A stretch of DNA of 64,000 nucleotides from contig NZ_CDBK01000088.1 of assembly GCF_000819785.1 (NCBI RefSeq), positions 6,064 through 70,063 of the forward strand, written 5' to 3'. This DNA is from Aeromonas caviae (GTDB taxonomy: Bacteria > Pseudomonadota > Gammaproteobacteria > Enterobacterales > Aeromonadaceae). Each line of letters opens with the position of its first letter. The first letter of the stretch is position 1. The position numbers were made by a program, and so were the translations under genes. Positions 1 through 10,059 of the stretch are shown here, piece after piece. The notes under the pieces are model-generated. The model was not told the origin of the DNA. It saw nothing but the letters and a program-made list of their open reading frames with translations, and did not search any database.

Positions 1-473
1 GAGAAGGGCTCGTCCAGCAGCAGCAGCGGCCTGCCCCGCACCAGGGCGCGGGCCAGCCCCACCCGCTGCTGCTGGCCGCCGGAGAGCTGCTCCGGCAGGC
101 GCGTCAGCATCTCCCCCAGGCCTACCTTGTCAGCGGCCTCCTGCACCTGCCTTTTCTGGGTCGGATTCAAGCGCAGGCCGGGATGCAGGCCGATGGCGAT
201 GTTGTCGAACACCGACAGGTGCAGGAAGAGGTTGTGATCCTGGAACAGGGTGGTGACCGGGCGCTCGGCGGGGCCCAGTGACAGCAGATCCTGGCCGTCG
301 AAGGTGAGGGTGCCCGACTCCACCGGCACGAAGCCCGCGATCATGCCGAGCAGGGTGGACTTGCCGGCGCCGCTCGGACCGATGAGGGCGGTGATCTCCC
401 CCTTGGGCAAGGTCGCACTGAAGGTCACCTGCCAGTCGGGATAACTGGTGACCAGTTCCTCAATTACCAGCAT
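1..473 (-). CDS. thiQ: Thiamine/TPP ABC transporter ATP-binding protein ThiQ (3' end cut by window edge)
   Basis: ATPase subunit that powers import of thiamine and its phosphates through ThiP. The 157 visible residues carry Walker A (GPSGAGKS, near residue 33), the ABC signature LSGGQQQR and Walker B (LLLLDEP). The C-terminal part lies beyond base 1, so the gene is partial because of the window, not broken. The start ATG at 473 gives an N-terminus MLVIEELVTSYPD like known ThiQ. It is last in thiB-thiP-thiQ. The 141-base gap after thiP is odd, because these two genes usually overlap or nearly touch. Confidence 0.95.
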   Translation of the reverse strand, partial: MLVIEELVTSYPDWQVTFSATLPKGEITALIGPSGAGKSTLLGMIAGFVPVESGTLTFDGQDLLSLGPAERPVTTLFQDHNLFLHLSVFDNIAIGLHPGLRLNPTQKRQVQEAADKVGLGEMLTRLPEQLSGGQQQRVGLARALVRGRPLLLLDEPF

Positions 474-614
474 GTTTGGCTCCTGAATGTCGTTTTATAG
501 AACAACAAGTAAGAAAAATTGATGAAAGGCAGGGTGAGTGACTGCTCCAAGGGGCGCCCCAGGGGCGTGCCCGGCCGGATCCTGGGGGCAGGGAGGCGGC
601 AATGCCGCCGGGGA
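474..614 (-). other. Unusual thiP-thiQ intergenic gap with GC hairpin
   Basis: A 141-base spacer inside an otherwise tight operon. It holds a perfect six-pair hairpin GGCGGC-aat-GCCGCC at 595-609, just after the thiP stop, with no T-run on the minus strand, so it is not a classical terminator. The AT-rich part next to thiQ (about 483-520) could hold the thiQ ribosome-binding region. No coding sequence is convincing here. A role in mRNA stability or differential expression is only inference. Confidence 0.45.
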
Positions 615-2243
615 TCAGTGATCCACATGCCTGCCTCCCAGTCCCCGCTCCACCAGCCAGAACAGGGAGAAGCAGAGGGTGAGCAGCAGCAGGGCGGTGG
701 CGGCCGCCTCGGTCAGCCGGTAGCTGCCGAGCTGCTGATAGAGCAGCCAGGGCAGGGTAGTGAGGGTCTGGCTGCCGAACATGGCGATGGCCCCGAGATC
801 CCCGAGGGACAATATCATCGAGAGCGCCATGGCCAGGGCCAGCGGACGGCGCAGCAGGGGCCACTCCACCAGGCGCAGGCGATGCAGGCCGCGCACCCCC
901 AGACTGTCCGCCAGCCTATCGTACTGGCGCACCACCAGTTGCATGGGGGCCGAGAGGGTGCGCAGCACATAGGGCAGCGCCATCAGGGCGTTGACCAGCA
1001 CCACTAGCCAGGGGCCCAGGGCAAAGACGTCGGTGAAGGGCATGAACAGGATGAAGAGGCCGGTGGAGAGCACCACCGCCGGGATCATCAGGATCATGGA
1101 GCCGCTGGCCTCCCACAGGGCGGCGGCCCGCCGTTTGCGATCCCGCACCCTCAGATGCCGGCTGGTGAGCAGCAGCCCGGCGCCGAGCAAAGTGGCCAGG
1201 GAGCCCGCCGCCAGGGCTATGCCCAGGGACTGCCCCCCTGCCTGCCATAGCCGGGGTGAGCCGAGCGCCGCCAGCAGACCGGGGTTGAACCCGGCGACCA
1301 CGATGGCCAGCAGGGGCGGCAGGAAGATGGCGAGCCCCATGGTCAGGGCCAGGCCATCCACCAGAGCGCTGCCCTTCTGGTGTCTGTCGGGACGCAGGCA
1401 GGGGCGACGGCTGGTGAGGCGACTGGCCGGAGTGGTCTGCAGCTTGTGTTGCAGCAGGAGCAGGGCCAGGGTCAGCAGCAGTTGCACCAGGGCGAGCCCG
1501 CCAGCGGTGGCGAGATCGAAGTCAAAGCGCAGCGCCTGGTAGACGGCCACCTCCAGTGTGGTGGACTTGGGGCCGCCCCCGAGCGCCAGCACTGTGGTGA
1601 AGCTGGTGAAGCAGAGCATGAAGATGAGGCTGGCGAGCCCCGGCAAGATGCCGCGGATGAGCGGCCACTCCAGCAGCCGGAAGATGTGGGAGGAGCGCAT
1701 GCCGAGCTGGCTGGCGAGGCGCCAGGAGGACTCGGGGATGCTCTCTATGCTCTGCAGGATGAGGCGGGCGGCCAGCGGCATGTTGAAGAAGACATGGGCC
1801 AGCAGGATGCCGAACAGGCCGTAGAGGTAGTTGCCGGGATCCAGGCCCAGGCCGTGCAGCAGTTGCGGCAGCCAGCCCTGGCGACCGTGCACCGCCACCA
1901 TGCCGAAGATGGCGATGATGACCGGCAATACCAGGGAGAGGCCGAACAGCTTGAGCAGCAGGCGGCGTCCGGTGAAACGGCGTCGCGCCAGGGCCCTGGC
2001 CACCGGGATGGCAAGCCCCAGGCTCAGCAGGGTGGAGAGCAGTGCCTGCCAGAGGCTGAAACCCAGCACGTGGCGCAGGTAGGGATCGCCTAGCAGGGCG
2101 CGGGGGGAGAGGGCCCCCGCCTGCCACAACAGGGCGACCAGCGGCCCAATGGAGAGCAGCAGGATGACCAGGGTGGCTGCACTGCCGGGCAGCCACCAGA
2201 GGGTGCGACGACCTGAACTCACTGGGTGACGGCTTGCAGCCAT
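615..2243 (-). CDS. thiP: Thiamine/TPP ABC transporter permease ThiP
   Basis: Inner-membrane permease of about 542 aa with two fused binding-protein-dependent transport domains, giving about twelve hydrophobic segments (for example residues 20-45 and 60-80 in the first half, 285-310 in the second). The EAA-type loops that contact the ATPase are seen as EWPLIRG and EWPLLRR after short helices in each half. It partners with ThiB (periplasmic) and ThiQ (ATPase). ATG at 2243 is preferred, with AAGGGG upstream; an in-frame GTG at 2255 is the alternative. Either start overlaps the end of thiB, implying translational coupling. Confidence 0.93.
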   Translation of the reverse strand: MAASRHPVSSGRRTLWWLPGSAATLVILLLSIGPLVALLWQAGALSPRALLGDPYLRHVLGFSLWQALLSTLLSLGLAIPVARALARRRFTGRRLLLKLFGLSLVLPVIIAIFGMVAVHGRQGWLPQLLHGLGLDPGNYLYGLFGILLAHVFFNMPLAARLILQSIESIPESSWRLASQLGMRSSHIFRLLEWPLIRGILPGLASLIFMLCFTSFTTVLALGGGPKSTTLEVAVYQALRFDFDLATAGGLALVQLLLTLALLLLQHKLQTTPASRLTSRRPCLRPDRHQKGSALVDGLALTMGLAIFLPPLLAIVVAGFNPGLLAALGSPRLWQAGGQSLGIALAAGSLATLLGAGLLLTSRHLRVRDRKRRAAALWEASGSMILMIPAVVLSTGLFILFMPFTDVFALGPWLVVLVNALMALPYVLRTLSAPMQLVVRQYDRLADSLGVRGLHRLRLVEWPLLRRPLALAMALSMILSLGDLGAIAMFGSQTLTTLPWLLYQQLGSYRLTEAAATALLLLTLCFSLFWLVERGLGGRHVDH

Positions 2244-3199
2244 TCGCGGATCCACCCCTTGCGGTTGGCGGCTACCTCGTCAGAGCTGAAGGTGAGTGGC
2301 TTAGCTACGGTGATCATCTGTTCGAACCCCTTGGGCAGCGCCACGTCTGTCACCGGATACATCCAGTTGCCGCCGGGGATCTCGTTCTGGAAGGCGGGGC
2401 TCACCATGAATTGCAGGAACTGGTCAGCCAGTTTGCCCTGTGTGGCGCCCTTGAGCTTGGCTGCTACTTCCACCTGGCGGTAGTGACCCTCCTCGAACGC
2501 GGCCGCCCGGTACTGGGGTTTGCTCTCGGCAATCAGGTGATAGGCGGGGGAGGTGGTGTAGGAGAGCACCATGTCCGCCTCGCCGTCGAGGAACATGCCG
2601 TAGGCCTCTGACCACCCCTTGGTGACGGTGACCGTCTTTTTGGCCAGTTGCGCCCAGGCGGTCGGTGCCTCATCCCCGTAGACCGACTTCATCCAGAGCA
2701 TCAGGCCCTGACCCGGGGTGGAGGTGCGGGGATCCTGATAGATCACCTTGATATCGGGGCGCGCCACCAGCTCCTTCAGGCTCTTGGGGGGCTGCTTGAG
2801 CTTGTTGCTGTCATAGACGAAGGCGAAGTAGCCGTAGTCATAGGGGACAAAGGTGTCGTCCTGCCAGCCACCCGGTACCTTGAGACCATCGAGCCTGGTG
2901 GAATGGGGGGCGAACAGGCCGCTCTGCTTGGCCTCGCTGATGAGGGCATCGTCCAGCCCCAGCACCATGTCGGCCTTGCTGTGCTGGCCTTCCAGCCGCA
3001 GCCGGTTGAGGATGGCGACGCCATCCTCGAGGGGCACCAGATTGAGGGTGCAGCCGCACTCCTTCTCGAAGGCCTGCTTGATCTTGGGACCCGGCCCCCA
3101 TTCGGCGGCGAAGGAGCCGTAGGTGTAGACGGTGAGGGTGTCGGCGGCAAACGCCTGGGCAGAGAGCAGGCTGGTGGCGATCAGCAGCAGGGTCTTCAT
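2219..3199 (-). CDS. thiB: Thiamine/TPP periplasmic binding protein ThiB
   Basis: Periplasmic receptor of about 326 aa that delivers thiamine, TMP and TPP to ThiPQ. A signal peptide is visible (MKTLLLIATSLLSAQAFA), followed by the family start ADTLTVYTYGSFAAEWGPG. The body is an iron/thiamine-type solute-binding fold with VIYQDPRTSTPGQG and SYTTSPAY segments. ATG at 3199 is chosen because it gives a proper signal peptide and has AGGAG about seven bases upstream. Longer in-frame starts at 3232 and 3298 would bury the signal. First gene of thiBPQ, under a TPP riboswitch 95 bases upstream. Confidence 0.96.
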   Translation of the reverse strand: MKTLLLIATSLLSAQAFAADTLTVYTYGSFAAEWGPGPKIKQAFEKECGCTLNLVPLEDGVAILNRLRLEGQHSKADMVLGLDDALISEAKQSGLFAPHSTRLDGLKVPGGWQDDTFVPYDYGYFAFVYDSNKLKQPPKSLKELVARPDIKVIYQDPRTSTPGQGLMLWMKSVYGDEAPTAWAQLAKKTVTVTKGWSEAYGMFLDGEADMVLSYTTSPAYHLIAESKPQYRAAAFEEGHYRQVEVAAKLKGATQGKLADQFLQFMVSPAFQNEIPGGNWMYPVTDVALPKGFEQMITVAKPLTFSSDEVAANRKGWIREWLQAVTQ

Positions 3200-3293
3200 C
3201 AATGGCACTCCTGTGGGTATCGGGGTGCTCATCAATGGCACCTCGCGTGTGGTGAGCGCCGGCGGATGAGGGCACAAAAAACGCGCGCCATGC

Positions 3294-3369
3294 CTCAAAT
3301 TCCTCCGCCAGCATTATCTGGATCAGGTTCACGGGTATAATCTCAGCGGTAAACCGCACCCCGTTTGAG
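3294..3369 (-). promoter_or_regulatory. TPP riboswitch (THI element)
   Basis: Read on the minus strand, the region has the classical thi-box blocks: GGGGTGC, then CTGAGATTATACCC, then GTGAACCTGATC and AATGCTGGCGGAGG. The ends pair perfectly as P1 (CTCAAA at 3369-3364 with TTTGAG at 3299-3294). It sits 95 bases before the thiB start, as expected for TPP repression of thiBPQ. The remaining leader would hold the expression platform, probably occlusion of the thiB RBS, since I see no strong terminator there. Confidence 0.95.
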
Positions 3370-3464
3370 CAACGCATCGCATTGTATTGGCGTTCCTGGG
3401 GGGAGGCCAGCACTATGTTTCACGGGCCGCATCGTGCGAGCCACCACCAAGGAGGAAGTCCCCA

Positions 3465-3755
3465 GTGATCACCAGCACCAAGGAAAGACGTGCCTTCCAG
3501 CGCATGGTCATCAATGCCCCCGTCACCCTGTTCCAGCATCAGCAGGTGCTGGAGGGGGTCTGCCGGGATCTCAGCGCCAACGGCATGGGCGTCGAGGTGA
3601 ACAAGCACGCGTTCGATCTGGCCCAGCCCATCCGGGTGAGCCTGGCGACCAGCAGCAATCTTCTGCCTCCCTTCGAGGCCCAGGCCCGCATCGTGCGGGT
3701 GCTGGAGGAAGAAGACGGTCTCCTGCTGGCGCTGGAGTTTCTCTCCCTCACCTGA
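3465..3755 (+). CDS. Small PilZ-domain protein
   Basis: Stand-alone PilZ domain of 96 aa, a family that binds cyclic di-GMP and alters motility, adhesion or polysaccharide synthesis through partner proteins. The ligand motif RRxxxR is seen as RRAFQR near residues 9-14, and the second motif (D/N)xSxxG as DLSANG. The GTG at 3465 is chosen because AAGGAGG lies at 3449-3455. An upstream in-frame start at 3387 lacks a convincing RBS. Monocistronic, divergent from thiB. Its partner cannot be told from context. Confidence 0.88.
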   Translation: MITSTKERRAFQRMVINAPVTLFQHQQVLEGVCRDLSANGMGVEVNKHAFDLAQPIRVSLATSSNLLPPFEAQARIVRVLEEEDGLLLALEFLSLT

Positions 3756-3777
3756 GACCCGGGCGCCCGTCCTCCTC

Positions 3778-3808
3778 GAGACAGGCCAGCCATGGGCTGG
3801 CCTGTCTC
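3778..3808. terminator. Convergent hairpin between PilZ gene and transglutaminase-like gene
   Basis: Perfect 14-pair inverted repeat GAGACAGGCCAGCC with a three-base loop. T-rich sequence on the plus side is weak (ATTTCCCC), so termination of the PilZ transcript is plausible but not certain. Its right arm overlaps the stop codon of the minus-strand gene ending at 3807. Confidence 0.6.
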
Positions 3809-4736
3809 ATTTCCCCTCATCCTGCACCGGCTGCACGCTCAACTGGCCGCTGTCGACCAGCGTCTTGCTGGTGGGCGCGAGCTGGCCCATGGGCAGCTGG
3901 GCCGGGCCGGTCGGCTCCATCAGGAGGTAGGTCTCCCCCGCCCGGCTCAAGGTGGCCTCCCCCGGTTTGGCTGGCAGGGCCACCCCCAGCAGGGCGTGTC
4001 CCGGCACGAACACCATGGCCTGCTTGAGATCGGGATACCCCTGGGCCAGCAGGGCGGCCATCAGGGTCACCTTGCTGTCGCAATCCCCCCGGTTCTGCTC
4101 CAGCACCTGGCGCGGGCTCAGAAACCCCTTGCCAGAGCGGCCCGACTGGCTGTCGAGCAGTTGATAGGGGATGGCCTGGATGAAGTCGAGCATGTGGGCC
4201 ACCGTCTTCTGGCGCGCCTCGGTCTCGGTGGCCCCTTCCTGCTTGAGCTGCTCCATCAACGGGGCCAGTTCGTCCCGGCTCTCCAGGGCGATGCGCACAT
4301 GATCCTGCTTGATGGCGGGAGCGCCGTCGGGGGCAGTGAAGGGCTGGAAGTAGTGTTGCGTGAGCCAGGCAGCCTCCAGTTTGGCCTGCTCGGGCTTGAC
4401 CCATTGGGAGGCTTCCCGCGCCTTGTCGGCGTTGCGGCTCTTGATGCTGAGGCTCATGGCGGGGCGCACGAGGGAGAACTGCACCTCGGGGAACGCCAGG
4501 GGGGCCTGTTGCAGCAGGCTTTGCAGTACGTCTTCCTGCATCCTGGCCGGACGGTAAGCGATGAGAGGGGGCAACTTGCCCGCCTCCAGCCGGTAGCTGA
4601 GCTGCTGCGCCTTGCCCTCTCTGTCCTGCCAGCCGACGTTGAGCTGACCGCCACTGTTGGTGAAAGAGGTCTGCCCGCCCAGGGCCGGGAGGCTGAGCAG
4701 CAGGCAGAGCAATGAAAGGGCGCCCCTTGCGGACAT
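3807..4736 (-). CDS. Secreted transglutaminase-like cysteine protease fold protein
   Basis: Exported protein of about 309 aa. A signal peptide (MSARGALSLLCLLLSLPALG) is followed by a helical middle and a transglutaminase-like core. The nucleophile motif is NRGDCDSK (Cys219), the histidine is in GHALLG (His247), and an acidic residue follows in LLMEPT, so the catalytic triad looks intact. Bacterial members act as peptidases or amidases, sometimes on envelope proteins; the substrate here is unknown. ATG at 4736 gives the signal peptide, whereas the longer frame to 4898 would overlap leuD. It lies alone downstream of the leu operon. Confidence 0.75.
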   Translation of the reverse strand: MSARGALSLLCLLLSLPALGGQTSFTNSGGQLNVGWQDREGKAQQLSYRLEAGKLPPLIAYRPARMQEDVLQSLLQQAPLAFPEVQFSLVRPAMSLSIKSRNADKAREASQWVKPEQAKLEAAWLTQHYFQPFTAPDGAPAIKQDHVRIALESRDELAPLMEQLKQEGATETEARQKTVAHMLDFIQAIPYQLLDSQSGRSGKGFLSPRQVLEQNRGDCDSKVTLMAALLAQGYPDLKQAMVFVPGHALLGVALPAKPGEATLSRAGETYLLMEPTGPAQLPMGQLAPTSKTLVDSGQLSVQPVQDEGK

Positions 4737-4790
4737 AGGTGTCTCCTGTCGGACATGCAGAGGTGGCGGGCTTTGTACAGCGACCCGACA

Positions 4791-4818
4791 ATAAAACAGG
4801 GAGCCTCGGCTCCCTGTT
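4791..4818 (-). terminator. leu operon terminator
   Basis: Stem AACAGGGAGCC / GGCTCCCTGTT (4795-4818), followed on the minus strand by TTTTATT. It lies 30 bases past the leuD stop and ends the leuABCD transcript before the next minus-strand gene. Confidence 0.8.
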
Positions 4819-4848
4819 GATTCTACTCGCTTTCTTGTCGCAGGCTCG

Positions 4849-5448
4849 TCAAATCCAGCTTGGCTGCTTCGCCTCGAAGGCGCTGATGGCGGCCTCATGC
4901 TGCAGGGTCAGACCGATGGCATCCAGCCCGTTGAGCAGACAGTAGCGACGGAACTCGTCGATTTCGAAGCTGAACGTGAGGCTGCCTGCACGCACCTGGT
5001 TCGCCTCCAGATCCACTTCGATCTCGATGCCCGGCTGGGCGGCGACCAGCTGGAACAGGGCGTCGACCTCCTCCTCCTTCAGACGAACCGGCACCATGCC
5101 GTTGTTGATGGCGTTGCCGTAGAAGATGTCGGCAAAGCTCGGGGCGATCATGGTCTTGAAGCCGTAGTCCGCCAGCGCCCAGGGGGCGTGCTCGCGACTC
5201 GAGCCGCAGCCGAAGTTCTCGCGGGCCAACAGGATGCTGGCACCGGCGAATTGCGGCTTGTTCAGCACGAACTCCGGGTTGGGCTGCTCCCCTGCATCGT
5301 CCAGGAAGCGCCAGTCGTGGAACAGGTGCTTGCCAAAGCCGATGCGGTTCACCTTCTGCAGGAACTGCTTGGGAATGATGGCGTCGGTGTCGACGTTGGC
5401 GCTGTCGAGGGGAACGACGATCCCTTTATGCTGTTTGAAACCTGTCAT
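4849..5448 (-). CDS. leuD: 3-isopropylmalate dehydratase small subunit LeuD
   Basis: Small subunit (199 aa) of isopropylmalate isomerase, which with LeuC converts 2- to 3-isopropylmalate in leucine synthesis. Family hallmarks are [18 protein letters not shown] near the N-terminus and the substrate-loop motif [13 protein letters not shown] in the middle. Usual length is about 200 aa. ATG at 5448 is preferred by RBS spacing (AAGGAGAAC upstream); an adjacent ATG lies at 5451. Last gene of the operon, 16 bases after leuC. Confidence 0.96.
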   Translation of the reverse strand: MTGFKQHKGIVVPLDSANVDTDAIIPKQFLQKVNRIGFGKHLFHDWRFLDDAGEQPNPEFVLNKPQFAGASILLARENFGCGSSREHAPWALADYGFKTMIAPSFADIFYGNAINNGMVPVRLKEEEVDALFQLVAAQPGIEIEVDLEANQVRAGSLTFSFEIDEFRRYCLLNGLDAIGLTLQHEAAISAFEAKQPSWI

Positions 5449-5464
5449 CATGTTCTCCTTGTCG

Positions 5465-6862
5465 TTACAGCGCACGAATGTCGGCGAAGCGGCCGGTGAC
5501 GGCGGCGGCGGCGGCCATGGCCGGGCTCACCAGGTGGGTGCGACCGGCACGACCCTGACGCCCCTCGAAGTTGCGGTTGCTGGTGGAGGCGCAGCGCTCC
5601 CCTGGTTGCAGCCGGTCGTTGTTCATGGCCAGACACATGGAGCAGCCGGGCAAACGCCACTCAAAGCCTGCCTCGATGAAGATCTTGTCCAGCCCCTCGG
5701 CCTCGGCCTGGGCCTTCACCTGCTCGGAGCCCGGCACCACCAGGGCCTGTACCCCTGCGGCGACCTTGCGGCCGCGGGCGATGGCGGCGGCAGCGCGCAG
5801 ATCCTCGATGCGGCTGTTGGTGCACGAACCGATGAACACCTTGTCGATGGCCACGTCGGAGAGCTTCTGGCCCGGTTGCAGGTCCATGTAGGCGAGGGCC
5901 TTGCGGGCGGACTGCTGCTCCACCGGATCGGCGAAGGATTCCGGTGCAGGGATGGGCTCATTGACGGCAATCACCTGGCCCGGGTTGGTGCCCCAGGTCA
6001 CTTGCGGGGCGATGTCGGCGGCGTCGAGTACCACTTCGGCGTCGAAGTGGGCACCTTCGTCGCTCTTGAGGGTCAGCCAGTAGGCGATGGCCTGTTCCAG
6101 CGCCTCCCCCTTGGGAGCGAACTCCTTGCCACGGATGTAGTCGATGGTGGTCTGGTCGGGGGCAATCATGCCCGCTTTGGCGCCGAGCTCGATGGCCATG
6201 TTGCACACCGTCATGCGCCCTTCCATGGTGAGCCCCTCGATGGCTTCACCGGCGAACTCCACCACGTAGCCGGTCCCGCCTGCGTGACCTACCTTGCCAA
6301 TGATGGCGAGCACAACGTCTTTGGCGCTGATGCCTGCGGCCAGCTTGCCGTTGACAGAGATACGCATGGTCCTGGCGCGGCCCTGTTTCAGGGTCTGGGT
6401 GGCCATCACGTGTTCCACTTCAGAGGTGCCGATACCGAATGCGAGCGACCCGAAGGCGCCGTGGGTGGCGGTGTGGGAGTCACCGCAGACGATGGTAGTG
6501 CCGGGCAATGTGATACCGAGCTCCGGGCCCATCACGTGGACGATGCCCTGGTACTTGTGGTTCAAGTCATAGAGACGAACCCCGAACGCCTTGCAGTTGG
6601 CGGCGAGTGTCTCCATCTGGATGCGGGCCATCTCGCCGGAGGCGGCGATGTCCTTGGTGGTGGTGGAGACGTTGTGATCCATGGTGGCCCAGGTCAGATC
6701 CGGGCGACGCAGCTGGCGGTTCATGGCGCGCAGGCCGTCGAATGCCTGGGGGCTGGTCACTTCATGCACCAGATGACGGTCGATGTAGATGAGAGGGGTT
6801 TCCCCTTCCACTTCCCGCACCACGTGGGCGTCGAACACTTTCTGATAGAGGGTCTTGGACAT
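5465..6862 (-). CDS. leuC: 3-isopropylmalate dehydratase large subunit LeuC
   Basis: Aconitase-family subunit of 465 aa that holds the 4Fe-4S cluster. Cluster cysteines are visible in [10 protein letters not shown] (about residue 347) and [11 protein letters not shown] (about residues 407-413). The active-site stretch [14 protein letters not shown] is present. With LeuD it forms the isomerase of the leucine pathway. ATG at 6862 gives the standard start [15 protein letters not shown]. It sits between leuB and leuD with short gaps. Confidence 0.97.
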   Translation of the reverse strand: MSKTLYQKVFDAHVVREVEGETPLIYIDRHLVHEVTSPQAFDGLRAMNRQLRRPDLTWATMDHNVSTTTKDIAASGEMARIQMETLAANCKAFGVRLYDLNHKYQGIVHVMGPELGITLPGTTIVCGDSHTATHGAFGSLAFGIGTSEVEHVMATQTLKQGRARTMRISVNGKLAAGISAKDVVLAIIGKVGHAGGTGYVVEFAGEAIEGLTMEGRMTVCNMAIELGAKAGMIAPDQTTIDYIRGKEFAPKGEALEQAIAYWLTLKSDEGAHFDAEVVLDAADIAPQVTWGTNPGQVIAVNEPIPAPESFADPVEQQSARKALAYMDLQPGQKLSDVAIDKVFIGSCTNSRIEDLRAAAAIARGRKVAAGVQALVVPGSEQVKAQAEAEGLDKIFIEAGFEWRLPGCSMCLAMNNDRLQPGERCASTSNRNFEGRQGRAGRTHLVSPAMAAAAAVTGRFADIRAL

Positions 6863-6894
6863 TGCTCGGTTTCCTTGTTATCGATGCCGTGGGA

Positions 6895-8070
<1,176 letters not shown>

Positions 8071-8091
8071 TCATCTTGTCCGGCGGCGGGC

Positions 8092-9654
8092 TCAGACGGT
8101 TTCCGATTTGATGGTGTGGTTGCGCTCCATCTGCTCGGCGACCTGGTCCGCGCGCCAGATGCTGTTGATCACGTGGACCAGGGCCTGGGCTGAGGATTCG
8201 ATGATGTCAGTGGCCAGCCCCATGCCGTGGAACTTGCGCCCCTTGTACTCGGCGACGATGTCCACCTGGCCGAGGGCGTTCTTGCCCTCGCCCTTGCCCT
8301 TGAGTTCGTATTTGTCGATGCGGATCTCGTAGCCGGTGATGCGGTTGATGCACTGGTAGACCGCATCCACCGGGCCGTTGCCGGTGGCGGCCTCGCACAC
8401 CAGATCCTGGCCTACCTTGAGCTTGACCGAGGCGGTGGCGAGCACCGAGCTGCCGCTCTGCACGCCAAGGTACTCCAGCTTGAAGTGCTCGGGTTCCTCA
8501 TGGATCTGGCTGAAGAAGGCGAGGGCCTCCAGGTCGTAGTCGAACACCTGGCCCTTCTTGTCGGCCAGGGTGAGGAACTTGGCGTAGAGATCGTCGAGGT
8601 CGTAGCTGCTCTCGGCGTAGCCCATGGACTCCATCCGGTGCTTGATGACGTGGCGGCCGGAGCGGGAGGTCATGTTGAGGTTGTTCTGGGTGAGACCGAT
8701 GCTCTCTGGGGTGATGATTTCATAGGTGTTCTTCGCCTTGAGCACGCCATCCTGATGGATGCCTGAGCTGTGGGAGAAGGCGTTGGCGCCGACGATGGCC
8801 TTGTTGGGCTGCACCGGCATGTTGCAGATTTGACTGACGAGGGTGCTGGTGCGGTGGATCTCGCTGTGGCGGATGTTGGTGTGTACCCCGAGCAGGTCGG
8901 CGCGGGTCTTCAGGATCATCGCGACCTCTTCCAGAGAGCAGTTGCCAGCACGCTCGCCGATGCCGTTGATGGTGCACTCGATCTGGCGGGCCCCCATCTG
9001 CACGGCACTGATGGAGTTGGCCACCGAGAGGCCCAGATCGTCGTGGCAGTGCACCGAGATGATGGCCTTGTCGATGTTGGGTACCCGGTTGAACAGGGTA
9101 TGGATGATGCCGGAGAATTCGGTCGGCACCGTGTAGCCCACGGTGTCAGGAATGTTGATGGTGCGGGCGCCGGCCTTGATGGCGGCTTCCACCATGCGGC
9201 AGAGGTTGTCTATCGGGGTGCGGCCCGCATCTTCGCAGGAGAACTCCACGTCATCGGTGTAGCGCAAGGCGTGCTTGATGGCGCCGACCCCCATCTCCAG
9301 CACGTCTTCGAAGCTCTTTTTCAGCTTGCTCTCCACGTGGATGGAGGAAGTGGAGATGAAGGTATGGATGCGAAACGCCTCTGCCACTTTCAAGGCTTCG
9401 CCGGCGGCATCGATGTCTTTTTGCAGGGCGCGAGCCAGGGCGCAGACCCGGCTGTTCTTGATGTGGCGGGCGATGGTCTGAACCGATTGAAAATCGCCGG
9501 GAGAGGAGACGGGGAAACCCACTTCCATGATATCGACACCGAGCCGCTCCAGCGCCTGGGCGATCTGCAGCTTCTCCTTGACCGTCAAGCTGGCCGACAG
9601 CGCCTGCTCACCATCACGCAAGGTGGTGTCGAATATGATGACCCGATCTGACAT
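8092..9654 (-). CDS. leuA: 2-isopropylmalate synthase LeuA
   Basis: First committed enzyme of leucine synthesis (520 aa), condensing acetyl-CoA and 2-ketoisovalerate in the cytosol. The HMGL-like barrel begins [14 protein letters not shown], with metal-site motifs SVHCHDDLG and GERAGN. The C-terminal third is the LeuA allosteric domain that senses leucine, including the [13 protein letters not shown] region. Start at 9654 gives [12 protein letters not shown]. It follows the leuL attenuator, so both transcription attenuation and feedback inhibition apply. Confidence 0.97.
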   Translation of the reverse strand: MSDRVIIFDTTLRDGEQALSASLTVKEKLQIAQALERLGVDIMEVGFPVSSPGDFQSVQTIARHIKNSRVCALARALQKDIDAAGEALKVAEAFRIHTFISTSSIHVESKLKKSFEDVLEMGVGAIKHALRYTDDVEFSCEDAGRTPIDNLCRMVEAAIKAGARTINIPDTVGYTVPTEFSGIIHTLFNRVPNIDKAIISVHCHDDLGLSVANSISAVQMGARQIECTINGIGERAGNCSLEEVAMILKTRADLLGVHTNIRHSEIHRTSTLVSQICNMPVQPNKAIVGANAFSHSSGIHQDGVLKAKNTYEIITPESIGLTQNNLNMTSRSGRHVIKHRMESMGYAESSYDLDDLYAKFLTLADKKGQVFDYDLEALAFFSQIHEEPEHFKLEYLGVQSGSSVLATASVKLKVGQDLVCEAATGNGPVDAVYQCINRITGYEIRIDKYELKGKGEGKNALGQVDIVAEYKGRKFHGMGLATDIIESSAQALVHVINSIWRADQVAEQMERNHTIKSETV

Positions 9655-9700
9655 GTGACTTCCCTCTTCCTAAGTTCGCTGCGTGCATCCTGCATGGCAT

Positions 9701-9729
9701 AAAAAAACCCGTGCGGGGTGCACGGGTTT
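9701..9729 (-). terminator. leu operon attenuator terminator
   Basis: On the minus strand, AAACCCGTGCA and its complement form a GC-rich stem, followed by a run of seven T (plus-strand A-run 9701-9707). It lies between the leuL stop and leuA. Alternative pairing of the GCCGGGCTA / TAGCCGG segments at 9740-9760 could act as protector and anti-terminator. Confidence 0.9.
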
Positions 9730-9758
9730 CTGTAAATTCCGGCTATGCCTTAGCCCGG

Positions 9759-9824
9759 CTACAAGGATCCCGCGCGAGGAGTCGCAATTAGGGAGAGCAG
9801 TAGTAGCGGAGCGGCAATACGCAT
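9759..9824 (-). CDS. leuL: leu operon leader peptide LeuL (21 aa)
   Basis: A 21-residue ORF with a run of four consecutive leucines, MRIAAPLLLLSLIATPRAGSL. The run uses CTA CTA CTG CTC and a further CTA follows; CTA is rare in this GC-rich genome, so ribosomes should stall when Leu-tRNA is low. The ORF ends 30 bases before the attenuator hairpin, the classical arrangement for leucine-controlled attenuation. Too short to be found by length-based gene calling. Confidence 0.9.
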   Translation of the reverse strand: MRIAAPLLLLSLIATPRAGSL

Positions 9825-9858
9825 GATGTCTCAATCCTTCCAGTCGATAACGCTACTA

Positions 9859-9887
9859 CCAATAACGAGATTTTTATGCTGTGTCAA
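9859..9887 (-). promoter_or_regulatory. leu operon promoter
   Basis: Minus-strand TTGACA (9887-9882) and TATTGG (9864-9859) are separated by exactly 17 bases. The -10 lies about 35 bases upstream of the leuL start, a suitable distance for the leader transcript. Confidence 0.65.
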
Positions 9888-10059
9888 CCGGAATGGACAG
9901 GTTCAATCCACTGGTTTATTTAATCGGATTGTAAAGGAGTGCAAATTCTCTTGTCCCATATTCGGTTCATGCCTGATTATCTGGTCATTCCTGCTGTACT
10001 CGATCACCCGCACAATCAGATCGACTTATCAGCCCTTGCTGAATTATCTGAGGTATTCC

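Noticed and set aside
595-609. Terminator after thiP
   Set aside because: The hairpin is perfect, but no T-run follows on the minus strand and thiQ must be expressed downstream.
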